Notes: generated from the sequence alone by a model not told the origin. A stretch of 58,852 bases of DNA from Sphingobium scionense (GCF_014197035.1 NZ_JACIEU010000028.1:1-58852); one strand, 5' to 3'; positions 33,111 to 42,980 are shown, counted from the stretch's first letter. A program made the numbers and translations.

Positions 33111-34535
33111 ATGGCCTATCATATACGCCGCCCATTCCTCGCGCTCTGCCTGATTGCAGCTTCGTGCGGCCAGACAGCTTCGGCTCACGCCCAGGGCTGG
33201 GCCGAGACCTGGTTCGATAACGTCACCTATACCTCGCCCGGCAGCTTCGAGGACCAGACACGCGGCTATGTAACCGCCGGTGGCATGTCGGGCAGGGTCG
33301 ATGTGCATGACGATTATCTGATGAGCCTGACGCTGCCCAAGGTGAAGGCGGGCTGCGGCGGCATCGACATGTTCCTTGGCGGTATGTCGTTCCTCGATCC
33401 GGACTATCTCGTCCAGAAGCTGGAGACCATCCTGCAGGCCGCGCCGGCCGTCGCCTTCCAGTATCTGCTGGAAACACTGGACGAGAAGATGGGTAATATT
33501 ATTTCAAAGATGGAGGCGGCTACCAATTTCCTGAACTCTATTCAGGTGAACGACTGTCGTCTCGCCAATCGCATGGTTCAGATCGCCAAGGGCGACGACA
33601 ATATGTCGGGGATCGTCGAGGAGATGACCGGCTACAAGTCCATCCGCGAAGGCTATGCCAATAGCTGGCAGCAGAGCCGCGAGAAGATACAGGCGAACAA
33701 GGGCAATCCGACCGAGGATCTGAAGGAGGCGCTCGCCAATTGCCCGGCCGAGGTGACGGATATCTTCAAGACCGGATCGCTGCTCGCGCACGCCGCCGCG
33801 CGCGTCGGCGCATCCGACTGGGCAGGCGTCATGCGGGCGCGGGTCGGCGACGTCTACATGCGCTGGGATGCGAACGACAAGGTGCCGCTCTTCTCGGCCA
33901 TTCCTGCCTGTCCGCGCCAGGATACCGAGAGCGCCGACGATTTCCTGACCGGTCGCGTGCCGACCCGTGCGCTCAACATCCCCTCGACCGCCGCGGATTG
34001 TTCGGTGAACGGCACGGGCCGCGGCGCGCTCATATTGGCGCGCGAGCGGATGGAGGCGATCTCCGTCAAGATCCGGACGCGCGCGGCGCTGACCACGGAC
34101 GAAAAGCAGTTCGTCGCCAATGTCCGGACATTGCCGGTCTATCGCCTGCTCGAATGGGGCGTGCGACAGGGGCTTACCGATAGCGTCATAGCCGACACCG
34201 ATGAGCTGGTGGCGCTCACCCTCGCCTATCAGATGCTGAACGATCTGACCCGTTCAATCGATTTCGCACTGCAGAATGCCGAACGCGGTGTGACGACGGC
34301 GGGTGCTTCCGATGCCGAGAACACGAACATCTGCCAGACGCGCATCCTGACCAAGGGCATCGAGCAGTTGCGCGAGCTGCGAGACGAGGTGCTGCGCCAG
34401 CGCGCGCAGATGCGCCAGTCCTACATGGCGGCCATGAACCAGGCGAACCTCTCGGCGAATTATGCGGGTGTCGTCCGCCAGCGCGACCGCGATGCCCGCG
34501 ACGCCGCTGGCGCCAACGCCAATCGCAACCGGTGA
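33111..34535 (+). CDS. traH: Type IV secretion protein TraH
   Basis: 474 aa from ATG at 33111 (AGGAA eight bases upstream). Signal peptide about 1-27. The N-terminal half has YTSPGSFEDQTRGYVTAGGMSGR and VKAGCGGIDMFLGGMSFL, the TraH signature. The C-terminal half is a long coiled coil (LRELRDEVLRQRAQMRQ). TraH is an outer-membrane-associated assembly factor in F systems. It is followed by TraG in the conserved order. Confidence 0.92.
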   Translation: MAYHIRRPFLALCLIAASCGQTASAHAQGWAETWFDNVTYTSPGSFEDQTRGYVTAGGMSGRVDVHDDYLMSLTLPKVKAGCGGIDMFLGGMSFLDPDYLVQKLETILQAAPAVAFQYLLETLDEKMGNIISKMEAATNFLNSIQVNDCRLANRMVQIAKGDDNMSGIVEEMTGYKSIREGYANSWQQSREKIQANKGNPTEDLKEALANCPAEVTDIFKTGSLLAHAAARVGASDWAGVMRARVGDVYMRWDANDKVPLFSAIPACPRQDTESADDFLTGRVPTRALNIPSTAADCSVNGTGRGALILARERMEAISVKIRTRAALTTDEKQFVANVRTLPVYRLLEWGVRQGLTDSVIADTDELVALTLAYQMLNDLTRSIDFALQNAERGVTTAGASDAENTNICQTRILTKGIEQLRELRDEVLRQRAQMRQSYMAAMNQANLSANYAGVVRQRDRDARDAAGANANRNR

Positions 34536-34543
34536 GGCGGGCC

Positions 34544-37500
34544 ATGCGTCACATCATCCGCTTAATTCTCACCCTTGTCGGGTGTCTGGGCGCGACGCCC
34601 GCGCTGGCGATCGACGCGAGCTATCACACATGGGACGGTTTTTCCGAGACCGTGGATGCGTTTCATCTGGTCGCGATGATGTTCGGCGACCCGCGCTACG
34701 AAACACTGGTCGTGATCATCGCGGTTGCCGGGATCGGGCTGGGCGCGGTCCTGGCGAGCATCAAGGGCTCCGGCATGGGCCTTGTCGCCTTCGGCTTCCA
34801 GATGCTGATCGGTATCGGCTTGTTCGCCGGGATGATCGCTACGACCGGCACGATCCACATCTACGACCGAGTGCGCAACGCCTATCAACCGGTCGGTGAT
34901 GTGCCCAACCTCATCGTGCTCGTCGCCGGCGTCACCAACCTTATGGAGCGGGCGCTCGCCGAGACGATCGACGACAATACCACCGATCCCAATGCCAAGC
35001 TGGAATTCGGCGCCGGCGGTCATGCTTTCGACCTGTTTCTGAACGCCGTCAGTCCCCGCAGCCCGATCGTGGACACCTTCCTCGATGCGACGGTGAAGGA
35101 TTATGTGCGGCAATGCTATCCTGTCGCCCGCGTGTCGCCGGCCTATGGGGTCGATGACGATCAGCTCTTCCGGACGTCGACCGATCTTCCCGCCTCCTTC
35201 GCGGCGATGGCGGGACCGGCAACCTTCTCGACCGTGTACACGGCAAGCGACAAGGCCGGCACGACGATGAGCTGCAAGGCGGCATGGGGCTATATCGCCG
35301 ATCGCCTGTCGGACAGCACGTTGTTCGACGCTTATAGCGACCAGGTCTGCGCGCGCACCGGCTTCGACGTGACCCAGGCGGCCCAGCGCGATCGCTGTCG
35401 CCAGCAGATCGATGCGCTGGGCGACATGATGCTGGGTCATTCCATGAGCCGGCAGAAGTTCCTGACCAACATCCTGCTTGGCCAAACTGTTGGCGACGTC
35501 CTGTTCGAGGATTCCCCGGCGGCGACCGCCCGCGTGATGGCGAACCGGGCAATCGAATCCAACGGGCTCGCAACGCTTTCCACCGCCAACGAATGGATGC
35601 CGACCATCCGCGCGTCGGTCTTCGCGATCATGCTGATGATGATGCCGATCGCGCTGCTCTTCATCCTGACGCCGATCAACCTGCGGGTCGCAAGCTTCGC
35701 GCTTGGCTTGTTCGTGTTCGTCGCGCTCTGGGGCGTCATCGATGCCGGCATCTACCAGCTCACCCTCGGTCGGGCGATGGACGTGTTGGCCGAACTGCGG
35801 GCAACCAATGTCGCGGCCGACAGCTGGATCCTCGCGCCTTCGGCGGCGATGAAGGCGCTCGCCATCTTCGGGTCGTTCCGGACGGCCGCGGCAGGTCTTG
35901 CCGGCGCCTTCGTCTTCACCGTCTTCCGCTTCTCGGGCAACATGTTCACTGCCTTCACGTCCGGCATGCTCGGTGTGCAGGGTCAGGGCAGCATGGCGGC
36001 CGCGACGGTCGGAACCAGCGAAGGCTATGCCTCGGCGCTGGAAGCGCAGGCCTCGGCCGGCGGCACCATGTCACGGCGCGCGGCATCGTCGGGCTTCGGC
36101 GATTTCGGCGAGCGCAGCAGCTTCGGTCTCGACCGTAGCTTCGCGTCGGCCGGATCCGTGCTCGGCGAACAGGGTGGCGGCGCAGCGGGAACGGCGGCCT
36201 TCGGTCTCGGCCGGGCGGACGCCGCGCGGGAACTGGGCGGGCTCTCCCCTGCCCTTGTGGGCCGGGATCTGAGCGATCCGGCGACGGCGCGCGCAGTACG
36301 CGCCAATGCCGCGACCTCGGCGATCCACAACTATGCCCAGGGCGATGCCCTGCGCAAGCTTGGTACCACCTATTTCGGACAAGGCCGGGGCGGCGAGCGC
36401 GCCTTTGCAGCCTTCGCGCAGAACATGGTGCAATGGAAGGCGTTCGGTGACCAGCGCGCCTACGAGATGATGCAGTCGGGCGCACAGCGGCATTTTGAAC
36501 GCAGCGGCTATGACGCGAAGGATGCGACACTGAAGGCGTCCACCGTCATTGCTCAGGCCGGTGCCGATCCGACCTTTGCCAAACTCACCGCCAACACCTT
36601 CGATCAGGAGCAGATGCTGCGCAATGACCTGACCGCGGCGCAGACGCAGCTCGGCGCGATGGAAGGCCGGCGCGACTATGCGGGCGACAGGGTTGCCGCC
36701 GTCGAGCGCGGCAATGTCGCGACCGAGCAGGCGCATCGAACCGGCGGCAATCAGGGACAAAGGCAGGCGGCGGCCATGCTGGGCCTCTCCGTCACCGAAA
36801 CCAGCCGGCGCATCGGGTTCATCAATGCGCTTTCGGGCGAGGCGCGATCGACCGCGATCAGCCAACTCTCCCGTTCGACCGGGCGCAACGAGGCGCAGGT
36901 CCTGCGCGCGCTGGAGAGTTACAATGCCGCCGCACAGGTCGGCACGGCCGATGGCGCGACCGCAGAGGCGGCGCGCGAAGGCACCAGCGTCTATGGGCGC
37001 ACGCGGGAGGCTGCGGGCTATGATTTTGCCGAGCGGTCTGGCAAGCTTGACGCGCAGCGCGAGATCGGACCCGACGGGGTACGCAGCAATGCCCAGATCG
37101 GCGAGCAGCGGCGGCAGGCGGATAATGCGGGCTTTGCCGAGGGTGCTGCGGCCGCCGGTGTATCGGTCCGGGAAGCGGCTCGCCTCGATTCGTTCATCCG
37201 CGCACTCGCCGGTACTACAGGCAACCAGGTCGATATGGCCGAGGGCGGCGCGGAAGGCATCACCGATCGCGCGCGCAACGAGCGTCTGACCGGAATTGTC
37301 GAGCGGGAGCGCCTTACCCGCACCCAGGCGCTGCTGCGCGCGCATGGGGTCGAAATGTCCAAACGCCAGATCGCCATGGGCCAGAATGGCGACCTCAGTC
37401 TCAACCTGACACCGGAACTCGCGGCGCAGATGTGGCGGGGCGGCCTTATCAACGAGAGCCAGCTTGGCGCAATCGCCAATGGCGGGCATGCCCGGTTCAG

Positions 37501-38287
37501 CTTCGCTCACAATGATCTGCTCGTCTCCAGCAGTACCGGGTTCAGTCGGTCCGCCCGCAATGACACGAGTACGCGGTTCGAGGCCGGCAAGCAGGCGGGG
37601 CCCGATACGATCGAGCATTTCCTTGGCAGTGGCCCGGAAGGTCAGGCCGCCATGGCCAACTGGCTGCGCGGCGGGTTCGAAATGGATCGGCGAGGCAACT
37701 GGCGGTTGAAACCGCAGGTGGCCGATACGCTGGAGCGCGACGTTACCGCGATCATCGCTCAGACGGGGTGGCAACGGTCGCTGTCACGTTCGGCGGAGCA
37801 TTCCACCGCGGATAGCCAAAGCATCTCCGGTGATCTTACCGCTTCAGCATCACGCGGCATTGGCTCAGGTGGCAAGGACGGCGAGGAAAAAGGCGGTGGC
37901 AAAGGGAGCGCGACAGGCTCTCTGACTGGCAAGTTGAGCGCCGACATCTCGGATCGAGGAATGGCTGCCGTCTCAGCACGCTCTTCAATAGACATTGTGA
38001 ACTATGATGTCCGGGAGGCAATCGCATCGGCAGAGAGAGCGGCTGCGCGTTCTGGCCGTCCAGAAGAGGCGTTTTCCCGTGAACTCGGCGATCGCGTACT
38101 TGGGAATGATGGCCTGCGCAACAGGTACCTGAGGCAAGCGGATGCGGGCCGTGGGACAGTCGATGTAACCGGCCCTATTACATCAATGGAACAGTCTTCG
38201 ATCCTCAGTTCCGGAAGATTACTGCTCGATCGCGACAATGGGATGGCTGACGGTGATTCCAGCTTCAAAGAGCGGCGGGATCCATGA
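34544..38287 (+). CDS. traG: Type IV secretion protein TraG (mating-pair stabilisation)
   Basis: 1247 aa from ATG at 34544 (GAGG six bases upstream); a GTG at 34532 overlapping the TraH stop is also possible. The N-terminal half has several membrane segments, notably about 55-105 and 350-460 (VFAIMLMMMPIALLFIL, ALGLFVFVALWGV). The C-terminal 700 residues are hydrophilic, Ala/Gly-rich and repetitive in character, as expected of the periplasmic, exclusion-determining part of TraG. It is the last gene of the operon and convergent with the next gene, 2 bp apart. No terminator hairpin is obvious. Confidence 0.9.
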   Translation: MRHIIRLILTLVGCLGATPALAIDASYHTWDGFSETVDAFHLVAMMFGDPRYETLVVIIAVAGIGLGAVLASIKGSGMGLVAFGFQMLIGIGLFAGMIATTGTIHIYDRVRNAYQPVGDVPNLIVLVAGVTNLMERALAETIDDNTTDPNAKLEFGAGGHAFDLFLNAVSPRSPIVDTFLDATVKDYVRQCYPVARVSPAYGVDDDQLFRTSTDLPASFAAMAGPATFSTVYTASDKAGTTMSCKAAWGYIADRLSDSTLFDAYSDQVCARTGFDVTQAAQRDRCRQQIDALGDMMLGHSMSRQKFLTNILLGQTVGDVLFEDSPAATARVMANRAIESNGLATLSTANEWMPTIRASVFAIMLMMMPIALLFILTPINLRVASFALGLFVFVALWGVIDAGIYQLTLGRAMDVLAELRATNVAADSWILAPSAAMKALAIFGSFRTAAAGLAGAFVFTVFRFSGNMFTAFTSGMLGVQGQGSMAAATVGTSEGYASALEAQASAGGTMSRRAASSGFGDFGERSSFGLDRSFASAGSVLGEQGGGAAGTAAFGLGRADAARELGGLSPALVGRDLSDPATARAVRANAATSAIHNYAQGDALRKLGTTYFGQGRGGERAFAAFAQNMVQWKAFGDQRAYEMMQSGAQRHFERSGYDAKDATLKASTVIAQAGADPTFAKLTANTFDQEQMLRNDLTAAQTQLGAMEGRRDYAGDRVAAVERGNVATEQAHRTGGNQGQRQAAAMLGLSVTETSRRIGFINALSGEARSTAISQLSRSTGRNEAQVLRALESYNAAAQVGTADGATAEAAREGTSVYGRTREAAGYDFAERSGKLDAQREIGPDGVRSNAQIGEQRRQADNAGFAEGAAAAGVSVREAARLDSFIRALAGTTGNQVDMAEGGAEGITDRARNERLTGIVERERLTRTQALLRAHGVEMSKRQIAMGQNGDLSLNLTPELAAQMWRGGLINESQLGAIANGGHARFSFAHNDLLVSSSTGFSRSARNDTSTRFEAGKQAGPDTIEHFLGSGPEGQAAMANWLRGGFEMDRRGNWRLKPQVADTLERDVTAIIAQTGWQRSLSRSAEHSTADSQSISGDLTASASRGIGSGGKDGEEKGGGKGSATGSLTGKLSADISDRGMAAVSARSSIDIVNYDVREAIASAERAAARSGRPEEAFSRELGDRVLGNDGLRNRYLRQADAGRGTVDVTGPITSMEQSSILSSGRLLLDRDNGMADGDSSFKERRDP

Positions 38288-38289
38288 TG

Positions 38290-38691
38290 TCAGTCCTGGA
38301 TCACACCGATGTGTCGAAGATGCATATCCCCCGATCGCGGGTCGAACGGATCGGTATAGGGATCAAGGATTGGCCGTTGCGACGGTGGTCCCGGCGTTAT
38401 TACCCATTCGCCGCATGCGACCTTAGCTTTAAGGAAACCATATCCCAGCACTGCTACGACCGTGATCGGGTTGAAGACGAAGATCAGCAGCATCATGATG
38501 TTGACCAGGTAAATGTTAAGCTGATCGAAGGGAATGGTGATCATCAGCTCGAGACCGACCCAGTAGAGCAGGGTCAACGCCCAGGTCAGCTTTGCATACC
38601 ATGGGCGCCAGAACCAGTCGGCAGCGCGCGGCGACGGCGCTGGCGCGAAAGTCTCTTCTGGTGTCGGGTCGAGCTGATCAACATCCTGCAT
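38290..38691 (-). CDS. Hypothetical membrane protein
   Basis: 133 aa from ATG at 38691 (AAGG upstream). A Pro-rich N-terminus is followed by two or three membrane segments (AKLTWALTLLYWVGLELMI and IYLVNIMMLLIFVFNPITVVAVLGY) and a hydrophilic tail. I do not recognise it. It is convergent with TraG, its stop 2 bp from the TraG stop. It could be an entry-exclusion-type protein by position only, which is speculation. Confidence 0.55.
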   Translation of the reverse strand: MQDVDQLDPTPEETFAPAPSPRAADWFWRPWYAKLTWALTLLYWVGLELMITIPFDQLNIYLVNIMMLLIFVFNPITVVAVLGYGFLKAKVACGEWVITPGPPSQRPILDPYTDPFDPRSGDMHLRHIGVIQD

Positions 38692-38888
38692 CTGCAGAGC
38701 CTTTCCAAAGCGGAGAATAGCACAGCTTTGATGGGCATGGAACCGGCCGACCATCGTAACAATGCCCCGATCGTGCGCGGGATGCCCGTTCCAATCCTCC
38801 CCCCTTCGTCCTTTCCTTCCTCGCTCCGCCCGGATCTGCGCTCAGGGTCTGCAACGGGGAGAAATTCAGGTTCGGGAGGAAAGCCGCA

Positions 38889-39059
38889 ATGAAGAAGAAG
38901 CGGCGCGCTCCGGATATGGGCCCTACTATCTCGCCTGCCGCGGAGGCTGCGATCCTGCGTCTTGCCAGGCTCCTGGGTCGTCAGATTGCGCGTGAACTTC
39001 ATGAGGAGGCGCTGCAACGCGAAAAGGCTAAACCCGCGCCACCGAGCCCTTCAGAATAG
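38889..39059 (+). CDS. Small basic hypothetical protein
   Basis: 56 codons, with GGGAGG upstream of the ATG at a good distance, so I accept it as a gene despite its length. It begins MKKKRRAPDMG. It continues with an amphipathic helix (AAILRLARLLGRQIARELHEEAL) and ends in a Pro/Ser-rich tail. I recall similar small proteins near recombinases in sphingomonads, but cannot confirm it. No function is assigned. Confidence 0.5.
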   Translation: MKKKRRAPDMGPTISPAAEAAILRLARLLGRQIARELHEEALQREKAKPAPPSPSE

Positions 39060-39321
39060 TTCGTCAACGAAGGAACATCGACAACAGCGTTGCTCTGAAA
39101 TGACCGAGTAGTTCACGCCGCACGGCATGATGGTGAGGCACCTCAAAGCCCCCCAAGCGCATTACACGCAACAAGATGGCAGGATGTACCTGTCTTAATG
39201 TTAGCCGAGACGGATTTTTAAAGATGATGTCGAAAAGACTATAAGGAATCCCTCGCCGATCATGAAGCGATCCGGCGCACCGCCCGGATCTCCGGGCGAT
39301 GCGCCTTCACCTCCCACGAGC

Positions 39322-39597
39322 TTAGCTGTTCAGCTTGTCCTTGACTGCCTTGGCGAGCGTGAATGTGAGTTTCTTCGATGCCTTGATCTGCATCGGCTCA
39401 CCGGTCGCAGGATTGCGGCCCTCGCGTGCCGGGTTGTCCTTCACCTTGAATTTGCCGAAGCCGTTCAGCGAAATTTCCTCGCCCTTGGCCGCAGCATCGC
39501 CGATAGCGGCGAACAGGGCGTCGACGAGTTTCTTCGCGTCAGCCTTGGTAACGCCCTGCTCGGCGGCCAGCTTTTCGGCAAGATCGCTGTTGTTCAT
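39322..39597 (-). CDS. hup: HU-family nucleoid protein
   Basis: 91 aa, the standard length. It starts MNNSDLAEKLA, has GFGKFKVKDNPAREGRNPATGEPMQI (the DNA-binding arm with NPATGE) and ends LAKAVKDKL. HU dimers bend DNA and assist transcription, replication and site-specific recombination. AAGGAAG precedes the ATG. Being on a mobile region, it may be an extra copy of the housekeeping gene. Confidence 0.93.
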   Translation of the reverse strand: MNNSDLAEKLAAEQGVTKADAKKLVDALFAAIGDAAAKGEEISLNGFGKFKVKDNPAREGRNPATGEPMQIKASKKLTFTLAKAVKDKLNS

Positions 39598-39639
39598 ATC
39601 GTTTGCACTTCCTTGTTGTTGGATTCGTGAAAGACCCGC

Positions 39640-40016
39640 CTAGCCGCAACCGCAGCTGGCGTCACCATAGCTGCGTTGCGGCCATGGTGCGGTGACCAGC
39701 AGCATCGCCGCGATCAGCGCGAACGGCGCGCCATTGTCGCTGGCGTAGACGAAGGTGCCGACGTTCGGCCCGAGGCTGGCACCCAGCCCCTGCGCCGCTG
39801 CGACGGTTCCCGCGGCCGCTCCCTACTCATGTGACGCTACTGAATTGGCTGCGAGCGCGGAGACCGATGGGTAGACCCAGCCCATGCCAAAGGCCGCCAT
39901 AGCATAACAGGCCCACAGCGCCGGTGCAGTGGTTGCAAGTGTGACGGCTGCGAAGCCGATTGCCCCCGTTGTTTGCCGGCTGACAAGTTCGTGCCGATCG
40001 CATAGATTTCCACCAT
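39640..40016 (-). pseudogene. Remnant of an MFS transporter gene
   Basis: Reading the minus strand from about 40016 gives CDRHELVSRQTTGAIGF, then LWACYAMAAFGMGWVYPSVSAL, typical of an MFS carrier. An in-frame TAG (39823-39825) interrupts before GAAAGTVAAAQGLGASLGP. The frame ends at 39640. The 5' half is missing and there is no start, so this is a decayed fragment; the TAG stands where a Gln (CAG) would be expected. Confidence 0.7.
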
Positions 40017-40407
40017 GTCATGGCTTTGCATTTTAACCCGACACAAGCCTTCATTAACAACGCTCAACCGGCGCAAACAGGGTGGCTATACCGCGCTTTG
40101 TGAACGATGCGCCTGCCCTATCGAGCGGCCGGAGGCCGGCGCCTGGCGCCCGACCGGCCCGATTTATGCACGCGAGGAACGATCATGAAGCTTGTCCAGG
40201 CGCGTTCATATGCCAGCGACGAAGACGGCATGCCCCTCCCGACGACTATCTGAGCAGCGATAGCGCAGTGCTCGCGAACCGGCGCGAAATCGTACAAGCT
40301 GACGTAAGTCAGAGTTCGAGCGTGAGTCGGTCGCCCACAGCCGGGCGATCGACCACATTGCGACTCCGTGTCATATCGAGGGTCGGGTCCGATCACAGGA
40401 GACAAGT
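40017..40407. other. Intergenic region, no supported gene
   Basis: About 390 bp between the MFS remnant and the DyP peroxidase. A short frame from 40185 (begins MKLVQARSYASDEDG) with a GGAACG-type ribosome site stops after about 22 codons. A GC-rich stretch around 40120-40165 repeats GGCGCC. I see no RNA gene. It may hold the remains of another decayed gene. Confidence 0.35.
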
Positions 40408-41397
40408 TTGCCTTCCACTGTCGCTCAAGACGTCACTGCGCGTTCTCAGGCTGTCGATGCGCGACTTACGCGGGCTGCTATTTTCCTTGTCGTGTCCATG
40501 GACGCGGGTGAGAAGCCGGAGACGGCAGTGCGGAATCTTTGCGCCATTCTCTCCTCGCTAGTGCGCGGCGTCGGGTTCCGGGCAGCGGACGGCGGGCTTT
40601 CCTGCATCATGGGGATTGGCTCCGACGCCTGGGATCGGCTGTTCGGTTTGCCGCGCCCGAAGGAACTGCACCCCTTCCGTGAAATCCGCGGCGTGCATCA
40701 CGCACCGTCCACACCAGGCGACCTCCTGTTCCACATTCGCGCCGCGCGGCAGGACCTGTGCTTCGAGATGGCGGCGCAGATCGTGAAGCGACTCGCCGGC
40801 GTCGCCTCGGTGACGGACGAGGTGCATGGTTTCCGCTATTTTGACGATCGCGATCTGCTCGGCTTCGTCGATGGCACGGAGAACCCCGTCGAGCAGGCCG
40901 CAAGAGACGCCACCATAGTCGGGCCGGAGGATGACCCGGCCTTCTCCGGCGGCAGTTATGTGATCGTCCAGAAATATCTGCACGACCTTGATAAGTGGAA
41001 CGCCATTCCCGTCGAGCAGCAGGAGCAAATTGTTGGGCGCGAGAAGCTGTCGGACATCGAGCTTGATGAGATCCTCAAGCCGAGCTTCGCGCACAATGTC
41101 CTCACCAATATCGAGGAGAATGGCGAACAGTTGCAGATTCTCCGCGACAACATGCCCTTTGGAGATGTCGGCAAGGGCGAGTTCGGTACTTATTTCATCG
41201 GCTATGCGCGCTCGCCGACGCGAATCGAGCGGATGCTGGACAATATGTTTATCGGGTTTCCGACCGGCAATTATGATCGTTTGCTCGACGTCAGCCGAGC
41301 AGTGACAGGTTCTCTCTATTTCGTGCCGTCAGCCGATTTCCTCGATGCCGTGACACCGGAAGGTCGCGCCCAGGACGCTTGCTCATCTCCAACATAG
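40408..41397 (+). CDS. Dye-decolourising (DyP-type) peroxidase
   Basis: 329 aa from a TTG start with AGGAG six bases upstream. DyP peroxidases bind haem and oxidise diverse substrates with H2O2. The catalytic motif GxxDG is present in GFVDGTENP (distal Asp). The likely proximal haem His is in SFAHNVLTNI, followed by the distal Arg region LQILRDNMPFG. It resembles the B-type/YfeX group in length. No encapsulin or export signal is present, so it is probably cytosolic. Confidence 0.9.
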   Translation: MPSTVAQDVTARSQAVDARLTRAAIFLVVSMDAGEKPETAVRNLCAILSSLVRGVGFRAADGGLSCIMGIGSDAWDRLFGLPRPKELHPFREIRGVHHAPSTPGDLLFHIRAARQDLCFEMAAQIVKRLAGVASVTDEVHGFRYFDDRDLLGFVDGTENPVEQAARDATIVGPEDDPAFSGGSYVIVQKYLHDLDKWNAIPVEQQEQIVGREKLSDIELDEILKPSFAHNVLTNIEENGEQLQILRDNMPFGDVGKGEFGTYFIGYARSPTRIERMLDNMFIGFPTGNYDRLLDVSRAVTGSLYFVPSADFLDAVTPEGRAQDACSSPT

Positions 41398-41725
41398 GCC
41401 GCGATCCAGAGTTCGCTCTTCAAATAGCGACACCGCACAGGCAATCTGCCTTACAATGGTAGCGAACAGGCGCTCCAATAGGCGGGTCGATGCCGAGATT
41501 GGAGAAGCCAGTGCGTGGCGCGGTTGTTCATCTGCAGTCCAAGAATGTTCCTGGGCGGACCTGTACCGTTCCAAACGGCGTAAATGGCGCTGGACATCGC
41601 CTCGGACAGGCAAGGGTTTTTTCTAACCTATCATATCCCTTAGACACGATGCTGGGCGATGGACTCATACGGTCGGGGGCTCCCTCCAGTCAGGTTGAGC
41701 CCGCGTAAATTGCAGACGGAAACAC
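41398..41725. other. Intergenic region, no supported gene
   Basis: About 330 bp between the DyP peroxidase and the heat-shock promoter. Open frames here are short and without recognisable motifs. I see nothing else. Confidence 0.35.
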
Positions 41726-41754
41726 CTCTTGAAATGGATTGTGAGCTTTCCTAG
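41726..41754 (+). promoter_or_regulatory. RpoH-like heat-shock promoter of the hsp20 pair
   Basis: CTCTTGAA - 12 bp - CTTTCCTAG. CTTG and CCTA separated by about 18 bp match the alphaproteobacterial sigma-32 pattern. The same two blocks with the same 12-bp spacing occur at 44272-44300 before groES. It lies about 110 bp upstream of the first hsp20 start. Confidence 0.7.
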
Positions 41755-41861
41755 CTCTGCTCTGCCGGGCGCCGTGTTCGGGTCCGGTGGGACATAGAGG
41801 GCGTCGGCTCTTCTGTACCGGCGCTCCTTGTGCCCAGATCGCTTCTATGGAGGATTTGGAT

Positions 41862-42332
41862 ATGAGGACCAATTTCGACTTTGCGCCCTATCGGCGTTCG
41901 ACGGTCGGGTTTGACCGTCTGTTCAACCTACTCGAGACAGGCGCTCGCGAGCATGACGGCTATCCGCCCTTCGACATCGTCAAGGATGGCGAGGACAGCT
42001 ACCGCATCACGCTCGCGGTCGCGGGCTTGAACCCCTCGGACATCGAGGTGGTCGCCCAGCAGAACCTGCTGACCGTCACCGGCAAGCGTGCGGAAGATGA
42101 CGGTCGGGGCGAGTATCTGCACCGCGGCATCGCGGCGCGTGCTTTCGAGCGGCGTTTCCAGCTTGCGGACTTCATCGAGGCGGGCGACGCCCGGTTCGAG
42201 AACGGTCTCCTCTCGATCGCGCTGAAGCGGGTCGTGCCCGAGGCCATGAAGCCGCGCAAGATCGCGATCGGCGGCCAGGCTGCCAACGATCGCATCGAGG
42301 CGCCAAAGGACGAGGCCCGCGAAGCGGCCTGA
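41862..42332 (+). CDS. Small heat-shock protein, Hsp20/IbpA type
   Basis: 156 aa from ATG at 41862 with GGAGG eight bases upstream. The N-terminus FDFAPYRRSTVGFDRLFNLLE and the alpha-crystallin domain (about 35-130: YPPFDIVKDGEDSYRITLAVAGL, FENGLLSIALKR) match alphaproteobacterial IbpA/HspA-type proteins. It holds unfolding proteins for refolding by ATP-dependent chaperones. It is the first gene of a two-gene hsp20 unit behind an RpoH-like promoter. Confidence 0.93.
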   Translation: MRTNFDFAPYRRSTVGFDRLFNLLETGAREHDGYPPFDIVKDGEDSYRITLAVAGLNPSDIEVVAQQNLLTVTGKRAEDDGRGEYLHRGIAARAFERRFQLADFIEAGDARFENGLLSIALKRVVPEAMKPRKIAIGGQAANDRIEAPKDEAREAA

Positions 42333-42423
42333 TCCTAAACGACGGTTTGCCGGTCCTGCCCTTCCGGGGCGGGCCGGCAGGCCACGCCCCACCCCACATC
42401 CAGCCAGAAAAGGAGATGACCTC

Positions 42424-42945
42424 ATGGCCATTCGTGATCTCATACTCTGGAGCCGGCAGGAAAACCGGTTCCCGGTCGCGGTCGGCGCAGACCATGCGCG
42501 CGAGCCCGAGACCCACCCGCTGCTCTCGCTCCATCGCGAGGTGAACCGCCTGTTCGACGATGTCTTCCGCGGCTTCGGAACGCCGGCTCCCGGCGGGTTC
42601 GATCGTGGCCTGTCCTGGCCGCATGTCGAGCTTGGCGAAACCGACGGGGAAATCCGCGTCACCGCCGAACTGCCGGGCCTCGACGAGAAGGACGTCGAGT
42701 TCACCGTCGAGGAAGGCGTGCTGACGTTGCGCGGCGAGAAGCGCGCCGAGATCGAGGATAAGGCGCGCGGCTATTCGGAGCGCAACTACGGCCGGTTCGA
42801 GCGGCGCATCGCCCTGCCGCGCGGGATCGACCGCGAGCATGTCAGCGCCACTTTCCGGAACGGCGTACTGACGGTCACCCTGCCGAAGACCGAGGCGGCG
42901 AACGAGAATGTCCGCCGCATTCCGATCTATGCGAGAGCGGCCTGA
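42424..42945 (+). CDS. Small heat-shock protein, second Hsp20
   Basis: 173 aa with AAAGGAG upstream. The alpha-crystallin domain is about 60-165: WPHVELGETDGEIRVTAELPGLDEKDVEF, GYSERNYGRFERRIALPRGID, FRNGVLTVTLPK. The N-terminus (LLSLHREVNRLFDDVFRGFG) is of the class found with DnaK-independent stress islands. It is distinct from the upstream Hsp20, so the pair probably forms mixed or separate oligomers. It is followed by a strong terminator. Confidence 0.93.
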   Translation: MAIRDLILWSRQENRFPVAVGADHAREPETHPLLSLHREVNRLFDDVFRGFGTPAPGGFDRGLSWPHVELGETDGEIRVTAELPGLDEKDVEFTVEEGVLTLRGEKRAEIEDKARGYSERNYGRFERRIALPRGIDREHVSATFRNGVLTVTLPKTEAANENVRRIPIYARAA

Positions 42946-42952
42946 CGAGTGG

Positions 42953-42980
42953 CCCGGGACGATCGTCCCGGGTCCTTTTC
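42953..42980 (+). terminator. Rho-independent terminator after the hsp20 pair
   Basis: Perfect 20-bp palindrome CCCGGGACGATCGTCCCGGG (42953-42972) followed by TCCTTTTC. It starts 8 bp after the second hsp20 stop. Confidence 0.75.

Noticed and set aside
36071..37774. Long open frame (567 codons) on the minus strand inside TraG
   Set aside because: It is the mirror of a GC-rich coding sequence. TraG on the plus strand has clear family features, while the antisense frame has arginine-rich composition and no domain.
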